Shown here piece by piece: positions 14,478-21,337 of a stretch of 25,534 bases of DNA. Source of the DNA: Fusobacteriaceae bacterium (GTDB taxonomy: Bacteria > Fusobacteriota > Fusobacteriia > Fusobacteriales > Fusobacteriaceae); contig CAAFPW010000023.1 in the NCBI GenBank assembly GCA_900764925.1, forward strand, positions 1 to 25,534, in the 5' to 3' direction. How positions within the stretch are numbered: position 1 is the first letter of the stretch; the number at the start of each line of letters is the position of its first letter. The position numbers were made by a program, and so were the translations under genes. The notes beneath the pieces are model-generated. The model was not told the origin of the DNA, ran no database searches, and was given only the letters and a program-made list of their open reading frames with translations.

Positions 14478-15671
14478 ATGGGAAGACTAGTAGGAACTAT
14501 ATCAAGAGGGCTTCGTGCACCAATTATAAAGCAAGGAGATGATATATCAATTTTTACTGTAGATGCTGTTTTAGCAGCTGCTAAATCAGAGAATATTGTA
14601 TTGAGAGATAGAGATGTAGTGGCTATTACAGAATCGATAGTAGCTAGAGCACAGGGAAACTATGCTACAATTGATGATATTGCAGCGGATGTTAAAGAGA
14701 AATATGGAGATAATACAATAGGACTTATATTTCCAATTTTAAGTAGAAATAGATTTTCTGTTTGCTTAAAAGGAATTGCAAGAGGGGCTAAAAAAATAGT
14801 TTTAATGTTTAGCTATCCTTCAGATGAAGTTGGAAACCACTTTATAGATTATGATTTATTAGATGAAAAAGGAGTTAATCCTTGGACAGATATTTTAAGT
14901 GAAAGTGAATTTACAGAGAAGTTTGGTAATCCAATTCACGTATTTACAGGAGTAAACTATATTGAGTACTATTCTCAATTAATAAGAGAGCAAGGGGCAG
15001 AAGTAGAAGTTATATTTGCTAATAATCCAACTGCTATCTTGAGATATACTGACTGTGTATTAAACTGTGATATTCATACTCGTGTTAGAACTAAAAAGTT
15101 ATTGAAAAAAGATGGAGCTAAAATAGTTTATGGAATGGATGAGATATTAACTAAGTCTATAAATGGTTCAGGATATAATCCAGATTATGGATTATTAGGT
15201 TCTAATAAAGCAACTGAGGACAGTATAAAACTATTCCCACGTGATTGTAAAGAGTTAGTTGTAAAAATTCAAAAGATGTTAAAAGAGAAAACAGGTAAAA
15301 ATATAGAGGTTATGGTATATGGAGATGGAGCATTTAAAGATCCCGTTGGAAAGATTTGGGAACTTGCTGACCCAGTAGTATCTCCAGGATATACTGATGG
15401 ATTAGAAGGAACTCCTAATGAGATAAAATTAAAATATCTAGCTGACAATGATTTAGCTGATTTAAAGGGAGAGGAACTTCATAAAGCAGTAGCAGAAGCT
15501 ATAAAAAGTAAAGATTCTGACTTAAAAGGACAGATGATAACTCAAGGAACAACACCTAGAAGATTAACAGACTTAATTGGATCACTTTGTGACTTAACTT
15601 CAGGAAGTGGAGATAAAGGAACACCGATTATATTAATACAAGGATATTTTGATAACTATATAGATGAATAA
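14478..15671 (+). CDS. CofE-like (coenzyme F420-0:glutamate ligase family) protein, substrate unknown
   Basis: A 397-residue cytosolic protein. The N-terminal half resembles the CofE/FbiB ligase domain, with the tell-tale stretch LRDRDVVAITESIVARAQGNY (about 42-62), and the C-terminal half carries VYGDGAFKDPVGKIWELADPVVSPGYTDG (about 284-312) and GSLCDLTSGSGDKGTP. It is much longer than archaeal CofE (about 250). Family members join glutamate by a gamma-peptide bond to F420-0, or, in Chlamydia FolC2, to folate. Fusobacteria are not known to make F420, so an alternative acceptor (folate or another cofactor) is likely; this is inference. It stands alone between two terminator regions. Start follows AGAGGAG. 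Family call is reasonable, function open. Confidence 0.72.
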   Translation: MGRLVGTISRGLRAPIIKQGDDISIFTVDAVLAAAKSENIVLRDRDVVAITESIVARAQGNYATIDDIAADVKEKYGDNTIGLIFPILSRNRFSVCLKGIARGAKKIVLMFSYPSDEVGNHFIDYDLLDEKGVNPWTDILSESEFTEKFGNPIHVFTGVNYIEYYSQLIREQGAEVEVIFANNPTAILRYTDCVLNCDIHTRVRTKKLLKKDGAKIVYGMDEILTKSINGSGYNPDYGLLGSNKATEDSIKLFPRDCKELVVKIQKMLKEKTGKNIEVMVYGDGAFKDPVGKIWELADPVVSPGYTDGLEGTPNEIKLKYLADNDLADLKGEELHKAVAEAIKSKDSDLKGQMITQGTTPRRLTDLIGSLCDLTSGSGDKGTPIILIQGYFDNYIDE

Positions 15672-15681
15672 ATAAAAATAA

Positions 15682-15722
15682 AGAGCAAGTAGCGTTTATT
15701 TTCGCTAACTTGCTCTATTTAT
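15682..15722. terminator. Bidirectional terminator between the CofE-like gene and the VUT transporter
   Basis: Arms AGAGCAAGTAGCG (15682-15694) and CGCT-A-ACTTGCTCT (15703-15716, one bulged A) with an eight-base loop, and A/T tracts on both flanks. It can end both convergent transcripts. Confidence 0.85.
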
Positions 15723-15750
15723 TTTTCTTAAGTTTTGTTATTCTTGAACT

Positions 15751-16461
15751 TTATATAACTTGTTCTACTAGATTTTTCTTTTTTAAATAGTGAGCTATAT
15801 ATACAAAAGGTGTGTCACATACAGCTACTAAAAATTTCATAAAATATGTAGTTAAGAATATTTCAATTAATACCTCTTTTGGATATACTCCATAGAAAGC
15901 TATTAGAGTAAAACAAGCGTTATCTATAAGTTGACTAACCATAGTACTAGCATTATTTCTTATCCAAATATGTTTAGGTTCACTATATTTTTTCTTCCAA
16001 AACTCGTAAGCCCAAATGTCGTGAGTTTGAGATATAAGATATGAGATAAGAGAAGCTATTACTATTCTTGGCATAAAATCAAATACTCTTTTTACTCCAT
16101 TGAAAGTTATTATTCCTTCTTCAATGTTAGATGGAGTGAAAGATACTGCTATTTGCATTATTAATGTCATAGCAATAAGTGAGAAGAATCCTAGGTATAC
16201 TGCTCTTTGAGCTTCTTTTCTACCATAGTTTTCTGCCAATATATCTGTAACTAAAAATCCACCAGCATAGAGTATATTTCCAAGTGTAGTTCCAAATCCA
16301 AATAGATCAACTAATAGTACAACTTGAATATTTGCTAATATTGTAGATATTGGAATCCAAGCATATAGTCCAATTCTTCCAAATTTTTTATAAGCAAAAA
16401 GGATTAATCCAAAATTAATAACCAACATGCAAAACCAAAGTATCTCATTTCTAAATATCAT
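15751..16461 (-). CDS. yhhQ: VUT/YhhQ-family queuosine precursor transporter
   Basis: A 236-residue membrane protein with about six or seven hydrophobic segments. The family blocks are present: TDILAENYG (72-80), SQTHDIWAYEFWKKK (about 144-158) and RNNASTMVSQLIDNACF (about 168-184). E. coli YhhQ imports 7-cyano-7-deazaguanine and 7-aminomethyl-7-deazaguanine for queuosine in tRNA. The gene is preceded by a preQ1-I riboswitch with a terminator, which is independent evidence for a queuosine-precursor substrate. Start ATG follows UUAGGAGGA, a ribosome binding site that can be hidden in a hairpin (16466-16496). The symbol follows the E. coli homologue. Confidence 0.94.
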   Translation of the reverse strand: MIFRNEILWFCMLVINFGLILFAYKKFGRIGLYAWIPISTILANIQVVLLVDLFGFGTTLGNILYAGGFLVTDILAENYGRKEAQRAVYLGFFSLIAMTLIMQIAVSFTPSNIEEGIITFNGVKRVFDFMPRIVIASLISYLISQTHDIWAYEFWKKKYSEPKHIWIRNNASTMVSQLIDNACFTLIAFYGVYPKEVLIEIFLTTYFMKFLVAVCDTPFVYIAHYLKKKNLVEQVI

Positions 16462-16465
16462 TTTA

Positions 16466-16496
16466 TCCTCCTAATTTTATCAAAAAACTAGGAAAA
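16466..16496 (-). promoter_or_regulatory. Shine-Dalgarno-covering hairpin of the yhhQ leader
   Basis: In the minus-strand RNA, UUUUCCUAG (from 16496 to 16488) can pair with UUAGGAGGA (from 16474 to 16466), nine pairs including three G-U, hiding the complete ribosome binding site of yhhQ. The same CCUAG segment (16482-16492) is perfectly complementary over 11 bases to the 3' tail of the preQ1 aptamer (16566-16576), so the two pairings exclude one another. Confidence 0.5.
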
Positions 16497-16510
16497 TAAA
16501 ATAACTGATA

Positions 16511-16538
16511 AAAAAAGAGCAGAAAAACTCTGCTCTTT
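16511..16538 (-). terminator. Intrinsic terminator in the preQ1 leader
   Basis: On the minus strand, arms AAAGAGCAGA (16538 to 16529) and TCTGCTCTTT (16523 to 16514) with a five-base loop end in a run of six Ts at 16516-16511. It lies between the aptamer and the yhhQ start, where the expression platform is expected. Confidence 0.85.
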
Positions 16539-16563
16539 AAAATAAATAATTACTTTAAATCTT

Positions 16564-16604
16564 GGCCTAGTTTTTTATAGATGGTTTGTCTGTGTAGAAC
16601 ATCT
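16564..16604 (-). promoter_or_regulatory. preQ1-I riboswitch aptamer
   Basis: The minus strand reads AGATG (P1 5' arm), TTCTACACAGACAAAC (loop), CATCT (P1 3' arm), then ATAAAAAACTAGG. The P1 hairpin followed by AUAAAAAACUA(A/G) with a CUA/UAG pseudoknot between loop and tail is the compact preQ1-I aptamer. It turns down queuosine genes when 7-aminomethyl-7-deazaguanine is present. The downstream transporter gene fits precisely. A small extra hairpin (CTCCTG/CAGGGAG) lies immediately upstream at about 16603-16620. Confidence 0.9.
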
Positions 16605-16643
16605 CCCTGCATAACAGGAGTTTATTTAATTTTTACAAATGAT

Positions 16644-16672
16644 AGTATATAGTAAAAATATATAAAAGTCAA
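16644..16672 (-). promoter_or_regulatory. Promoter of the preQ1 leader and yhhQ
   Basis: Minus-strand TTGACT (16667-16672), 17-base spacer, TATACT (16644-16649). It begins just after the bglA stop codon, so yhhQ is transcribed separately from the bgl genes. The transcript would start near 16637 and reach the aptamer about 33 bases later. Confidence 0.8.
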
Positions 16673-16677
16673 GTAGA

Positions 16678-18111
16678 TTATTCTAAGTTTTCACCATTAC
16701 TTTCTATGACTTTTTTATACCAATAAAAACTTTTTTTTCTTTTTCTGTTTAAAGTTCCATTACCTAAATTATCTCTATCTACATAAATAAAGCCATATCT
16801 TTTTTCCATTTCGCCAGTTCCAGCACTTACTAGATCAATAGGACCCCAAGTTGTATAACCTATTAAATCTACTCCATCTTCTGTAACCGCATCATACATA
16901 GCTTTTATATGATCACGTAGATAATTGATTCTATAATCATCCTCAATTTCTCCTTTATCATTAAAATTATCTTTAGCTCCTAAACCATTTTCTACAATAA
17001 ATAGAGGTTTTTGATAACGGTCATATATAGAATTGAGAGTAATTCTTAATCCTAAAGGATCAATAGGCCAGCCCCATTCACTTACTTTAAGATGAGGATT
17101 TTTTAATGTTTTAAAAAGATTTCCTTCAGTATTTTCCTCGTTGATTGTAGGTCTTCCAACACAACGACTATTGTAATAAGAAAAAGCTATAAAATCTACA
17201 GGGTATTTAGCTAGAATATCAATATCTTTATCTTCAATATGAGGAAAGATATTTTTAGATTTTAGATAATTTATAGCATAATTTGGATATTTTCCTCTAG
17301 CCTGAATATCTACAAAAAAATAATTTTCTCTATCTGTTTTTAAACTTTCCCATACATCTTCTGGATGACATGAGTATGGATAAGCTTGTCCAGCTGCAAA
17401 CATACATCCAACTAAGTTATCTTTATCAATTTCATGAGCTAATTTTGTAACTAGAGCACTTGCAACTAATTCATGGTGTGCTGCTTGGTATTTAATTTTT
17501 TCAATATCTTCCTTCTCATTTTCTTCAAAATAAAGGCCAGCTCCCATAAAAGGAGCGTGTAAAATCATATTGATTTCATTAAATGTAATCCAGTATTTAA
17601 CCAATCCTTTATATCTTGAAAAAACTATATTACAAAATTTTTCAAAGAATTCTATCATTTTTCTATTACGCCAACCACCATAAGTTTTTATTAGATGTAT
17701 AGGACAATCAAAATGAGAAAGAGTAACTAAGGGTTCGATTCCATACTTTTTACACTCTTTAAAAATATTTTCATAAAATGCTAATCCTTTTTCATTAGGT
17801 TTTTCTTCATCACCTTTTGGAAATATACGAGTCCAAGCAATACTCATTCTATATACTTTAAATCCCATTTCAGCAAAAAGCTTTATATCATCTTTATATC
17901 TATGATACATATCTATCCCTGTCTGTGCAGGATAATAATGAGAAACATCAAAATCTAACATTTTCATTTTACCAGTAATAACTGCTCCTCTGTCTTTTCC
18001 ACTAGGACATACATCAACATTAGCTAAACCTCTTCCATCTTCATTATATCCACCTTCACATTGATTTGCAGCAGTAGCTCCACCCCATAAAAAATTTTTT
18101 TTGAATGCCAT
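16678..18111 (-). CDS. bglA: 6-phospho-beta-glucosidase (GH1)
   Basis: A 477-residue glycoside hydrolase family 1 TIM barrel that cleaves phosphorylated beta-glucosides delivered by the PTS. The acid/base glutamate is E179 in TFNEIN and the nucleophile E374 in IVENGLG. The C-terminal SAGTGEMEKRYGFIYVD segment (about 429-445) is the phosphate-binding loop of 6-phospho enzymes, so the substrate is a 6-phosphate sugar. The N-terminus FLWGGATAANQCEGG is typical. It follows the PTS gene by 17 bases in one operon. Cytoplasmic, no signal peptide. Confident call; cellobiose versus aryl-glucosides cannot be separated. Confidence 0.96.
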   Translation of the reverse strand: MAFKKNFLWGGATAANQCEGGYNEDGRGLANVDVCPSGKDRGAVITGKMKMLDFDVSHYYPAQTGIDMYHRYKDDIKLFAEMGFKVYRMSIAWTRIFPKGDEEKPNEKGLAFYENIFKECKKYGIEPLVTLSHFDCPIHLIKTYGGWRNRKMIEFFEKFCNIVFSRYKGLVKYWITFNEINMILHAPFMGAGLYFEENEKEDIEKIKYQAAHHELVASALVTKLAHEIDKDNLVGCMFAAGQAYPYSCHPEDVWESLKTDRENYFFVDIQARGKYPNYAINYLKSKNIFPHIEDKDIDILAKYPVDFIAFSYYNSRCVGRPTINEENTEGNLFKTLKNPHLKVSEWGWPIDPLGLRITLNSIYDRYQKPLFIVENGLGAKDNFNDKGEIEDDYRINYLRDHIKAMYDAVTEDGVDLIGYTTWGPIDLVSAGTGEMEKRYGFIYVDRDNLGNGTLNRKRKKSFYWYKKVIESNGENLE

Positions 18112-18128
18112 TCTATCTCCCCCAAATA

Positions 18129-20042
18129 CTATCTAAAAATAACCTTAATAATTTCATCATTAAAATTAACTTCCTTTTCTTCAATTGGAACTATTTCTAA
18201 AAATTCTTCAGGATTTGTAATAAGAACAGGAGTTGTTAGAGAATAACCATTATTTTTTATAAATTCCATATCAAAAGTTACTAATTTATCTCCTTTTTTT
18301 ACTTTATCTCCTTCTTGAATATGAGCTTCAAATCCTTTTCCATCCAATTGAACTGTATTAATTCCTATATGGATTAACATCTCAACTCCATTATCTCCTG
18401 TTATTCCAATAGCATGAAGTGTTGGAAAAAGTGTAGTTACTACTCCATCTATTGGAGAAACTGCTACTCCTTCATTAGGAATTATAGCTATTCCCTCTCC
18501 TAAAGCTCCAGAAGCAAAAGCTTCATCTTCACTCTTAGAAAGCTTTATTAATTTTCCTGCTAATGGAGTTATGATTCCATCTTTATTTAGTATTTTTTCT
18601 GGTTTTACTTCTGGTACTTCTATTTTTTGTTCCTCTATATCTTTTTCTCTATAAAAAACTATAGTTAAAACAAATCCAATAACTAAAGCTAACACTATTC
18701 CAACAACAGCTACAATAAGATTAGTAGTTCCTCCATCTGGCTCTAACATAGCTGGAAGTTCAAAAATTCCCATTCCACCTAGCATAAATTTTCTAAAGTT
18801 AAAAAATCCATAGAATCCACCAATTATTCCTCCTGTTATACAACTTATAATAAATGGTTTCTTTAGAGGAAATAAAATTCCATATATAGCTGGTTCTGTT
18901 ACTCCAAAAACTCCAGAAATAAAGTTAGGGATACACATCTCTTTTATTTTTTTATTTTTAGTTTTAAAATATATAGCTAATACAACAGCTGAAGTAGCAA
19001 AAGTACACCCAAAGAAAGGCATCATTACACTATCATATCCCAATGTCATCATATTATTTATATATACAGGTATAAATCCCCAGTGCATTCCAAACACTAC
19101 TAAAATTTGCCAAGTAAGACCTACAATAGCACCAGCAATAGTAGGATTAAAAGCTCTTATAGCTAAAACTAACTCTGATATAACTGTTGAACCGAAAGTT
19201 ACAATAGGTCCTATTATAATAAAAGCAATAGGTAGTGAAACTAAAAATGTCAACATAGGAGCAAAGAAAAATCTAACTAATTCTGGTACTATCTTTTCAA
19301 AAAACTTTTGGCATTTAGAAGCAAAATAAACTGTAAATATTACAGGTAAAACACTTCCCACATAGTCTATTGAGATGATAGGTACTCCTAAAAATTTCAT
19401 ATAAACAGGAGACTCAAACATAGTTCCACTAAAAAGCATAGTTATTACTTGAGAATTATTAGATAAAGCACTTCCTTGAATAGCAGGATAACACATAATA
19501 GCTCCAATAACTATTCCTAAAATTGATTTCAGTCCAAATTTCTTAGCTGAAGTATATCCTAAAAGAAGTGGAAAGAAATTAAAAAGGGCGTCCCCTATTG
19601 CATTAAAAACTAAATAAACTCCACTTGTATTACTATATAACCCCATTGCTACAAAAAGAGCATTAAATCCCTTTATCATCCCACATGCAGCCATTACACT
19701 CAATATAGGCTGAAATACTCCAGAGATAATATCAATTGCTTTATTTAATATTCCGTTAGATTTTACATCATTAGAATCCTCATTATTATTTTTTAAATTG
19801 ATGGATTCTATAATAGTATTATAAACATCTCCTACTGAATTTCCAATGACAACCTGATATTGTCCTCCACTTTTCATAACTGTCACAATCTCAGGCATAT
19901 TTTTAAGAACTGAATCATTCGCTTTTTTTTCATCTTTTAATTTAAAACGAAGACGAGTTACACAATGAGTAAGACTTATAATATTTTCTTGTCCTCCCAC
20001 ATTTTTAATAATTTCATTTGCTAAATTTTGGTATTTTTCCAT
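18129..20042 (-). CDS. Beta-glucoside-specific PTS enzyme EIIBCA
   Basis: A 637-residue membrane permease-kinase in B-C-A order, the bgl type. EIIB occupies about 1-90 with phospho-cysteine C27 in LTHCVTRLRFKLKD. EIIC, about 100-470, has some ten hydrophobic segments and GVTEPAIYGILFPLKKPF. EIIA, about 490-637, holds the phospho-histidine H558 in EMLIHIGINTVQLDGKGFE. It imports and 6-phosphorylates beta-glucosides for BglA. Length and order are typical of BglF/BglP. Its leader contains a RAT antiterminator site and a hairpin that can hide its AGGAGGAG ribosome binding site, so BglG-type control is expected. Confident call. Confidence 0.96.
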   Translation of the reverse strand: MEKYQNLANEIIKNVGGQENIISLTHCVTRLRFKLKDEKKANDSVLKNMPEIVTVMKSGGQYQVVIGNSVGDVYNTIIESINLKNNNEDSNDVKSNGILNKAIDIISGVFQPILSVMAACGMIKGFNALFVAMGLYSNTSGVYLVFNAIGDALFNFFPLLLGYTSAKKFGLKSILGIVIGAIMCYPAIQGSALSNNSQVITMLFSGTMFESPVYMKFLGVPIISIDYVGSVLPVIFTVYFASKCQKFFEKIVPELVRFFFAPMLTFLVSLPIAFIIIGPIVTFGSTVISELVLAIRAFNPTIAGAIVGLTWQILVVFGMHWGFIPVYINNMMTLGYDSVMMPFFGCTFATSAVVLAIYFKTKNKKIKEMCIPNFISGVFGVTEPAIYGILFPLKKPFIISCITGGIIGGFYGFFNFRKFMLGGMGIFELPAMLEPDGGTTNLIVAVVGIVLALVIGFVLTIVFYREKDIEEQKIEVPEVKPEKILNKDGIITPLAGKLIKLSKSEDEAFASGALGEGIAIIPNEGVAVSPIDGVVTTLFPTLHAIGITGDNGVEMLIHIGINTVQLDGKGFEAHIQEGDKVKKGDKLVTFDMEFIKNNGYSLTTPVLITNPEEFLEIVPIEEKEVNFNDEIIKVIFR

Positions 20043-20049
20043 TTTTACT

Positions 20050-20094
20050 CCTCCTAAATTTCATTAAAGTTTAAATTTTGTTGAAATTTGAAGG
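20050..20094 (-). promoter_or_regulatory. Long hairpin covering the PTS ribosome binding site
   Basis: In the minus-strand RNA, AAAUUUCA (20089 to 20082) pairs with UGAAAUUU (20063 to 20056); after one bulged A the stem continues with CCUUC (20094 to 20090) against GGAGG (20054 to 20050). Thirteen pairs in all hide the Shine-Dalgarno sequence. No T tract follows, so it is not a classical terminator. Its 5' base overlaps the 3' end of the RAT site. Confidence 0.55.
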
Positions 20095-20120
20095 GTTTGG
20101 CCAACTTAATGTAACCATCC
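20093..20120 (-). promoter_or_regulatory. RAT site (ribonucleic antiterminator) for the BglG-type protein
   Basis: The minus strand reads GGATGGTTAC, then a ten-base variable segment, then GGCCAAACCC-type 3' end. This follows the consensus GGATTGTTAC...GGCAAAACC bound by BglG/LicT proteins. It sits 50 bases before the PTS start and directly downstream of the antiterminator gene that would bind it. Confidence 0.82.
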
Positions 20121-20178
20121 AATCCAAAATTAAAAACGATCCCCCTTTCATAAAAAAATATATAAAAATTAAAAAGCT

Positions 20179-21021
20179 TTATTTTTCTAATTTTGTAATA
20201 AGTTTGGAAATATGTATAGTAAGGTAGATTATCTCGTCGTCAGAAAGTTTATAATTATATTTTTTTTGAATAAACTTACTAATTTTTATAACACATTCAA
20301 AAGCACTCTTATATTTTTCTTGTATAATAGCAAGTAATTCTCCATCATTTTCTCCAAAATAGGTTTCATTAGAAAATAACCTTTGAGCAAAAAATTTTAA
20401 GTGCATAATAAATCTATAATAAAAAACAGATTCTTCATCAAACTTAATATTAAAATGATATTTAACAGTATTGAGTATTTCATGAATCATTTTAGTAACA
20501 TCATAAACTAACTGAGTTCCTTTGTTTAGCTGAGCATTTACAAGATGAAAAGCTATAAAACCAGCTTCATCTTCTGCTAATTTAACTCCTGTTTTTATTT
20601 CTATAATTTCAATAGATTTCATTCCAATTTCAAATTCTGTTTTATAAAAACGTTTTATTTCCCAAAGAATATTATTTTTTATACTAATACCTTCTTTCAT
20701 CCTTAAAAATGCTGAATAAAGATGATCACTTAATGAGATGTAGATACCTTCATTTAATTTTTTATTTAATCTTTTTTCAGCAAATTCAATAATTTCTAGA
20801 CAAATTTTTATAAAATCATTAGGAATGTGAAAAAGAAGTTCTTGAAATTTATTTGAAATGTCTTTATTGACAATTTTGAAAACTTTATTAATTTCACTGT
20901 TTTCAAAAAAATCTCCTTTTGATTTTTGATAACCAATACCTTTTCCCATAATTATGAGTTCTTCATTATTTTCATTAAATACAATTACAACATTATTATT
21001 TAATACTTTATTGATTATCAT
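20179..21021 (-). CDS. BglG/LicT-family transcriptional antiterminator
   Basis: A 280-residue RNA-binding regulator. The co-antiterminator domain spans about 1-57 (KVLNNNVVIVFNENNEELIIMGKGIGYQKSKGD). PRD1 (about 65-170) has H100 and H159 in SDHLYSAF and FIAFHLVNAQ, PRD2 (about 172-280) has H207 and H270 in IMHLKFFAQRLF and LTIHISKL. The positions match the four regulatory histidines of LicT, so PTS-dependent phosphorylation control is expected: PTS phosphorylation of PRD1 inactivates and of PRD2 by HPr activates. Length is standard. Its gene heads the bgl operon, before the RAT and PTS gene, and so is expressed ahead of the controlled genes. Confidence 0.95.
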   Translation of the reverse strand: MIINKVLNNNVVIVFNENNEELIIMGKGIGYQKSKGDFFENSEINKVFKIVNKDISNKFQELLFHIPNDFIKICLEIIEFAEKRLNKKLNEGIYISLSDHLYSAFLRMKEGISIKNNILWEIKRFYKTEFEIGMKSIEIIEIKTGVKLAEDEAGFIAFHLVNAQLNKGTQLVYDVTKMIHEILNTVKYHFNIKFDEESVFYYRFIMHLKFFAQRLFSNETYFGENDGELLAIIQEKYKSAFECVIKISKFIQKKYNYKLSDDEIIYLTIHISKLITKLEK

Positions 21022-21054
21022 AAAAATCTTCTCCTTTTATAAATACTAGTAATA

Positions 21055-21083
21055 ATAATATATCATTATTAAAAAAATATCAA
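21055..21083 (-). promoter_or_regulatory. Promoter of the bgl operon
   Basis: Minus-strand TTGATA (21078-21083), 17-base spacer, TATTAT (21055-21060), about 27 bases before the bglG ATG. The region is AT-rich, so the call is moderate. No RAT or catabolite-type site is seen before bglG. Confidence 0.55.
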
Positions 21084-21243
21084 GTTTTTTCAATAAATAT
21101 ACATTTTTGTTGAAAAAAACACAACTTTAAAAATGAAAACTAAAATTAAAAATTACCTTTAAATTTCACATAAATGCCATTGAAAAATAGTATAAATATA
21201 TCATAAATCTTTCCCCAAAATATTTTATATAGATTAGTAAAAT

Positions 21244-21287
21244 AAAAATCCCTTTTTCAAAAAATGAAGAGGGATTTTTATTTTTTT
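21244..21287 (+). terminator. Terminator-like hairpin in the leader of the aminopeptidase gene
   Basis: Arms AAAAATCCCT (21244-21253) and AGGGATTTTT (21270-21279), with an inner TTCA/TGAA pairing, then a run of Ts to 21287. No plus-strand gene ends here, since bglG runs the other way. It lies in the 316-base region between bglG and the aminopeptidase. Either a short leader transcript ends here or it attenuates the aminopeptidase mRNA. The rest of that region is AT-rich with no other structure or gene I can support. Confidence 0.6.
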
Positions 21288-21337
21288 ATGTTATACTAAA
21301 AGGTGTAAAGGTATTATTAGTTAAGGAGGAGAGAAAA

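Noticed and set aside
14478..15671. Taking the CofE-like gene as proof of coenzyme F420 synthesis.
   Set aside because: Only one family member is present, longer than CofE, and no other F420 gene is in the window; family members with other acceptors are known.
20071..20151. A 26-codon open frame on the minus strand through the RAT site, starting ATG AAA GGG GGA, as a possible leader peptide.
   Set aside because: There is no ribosome binding site upstream (only AT-rich sequence), the peptide has no feature of an attenuator peptide, and the RAT RNA structure explains this stretch better.
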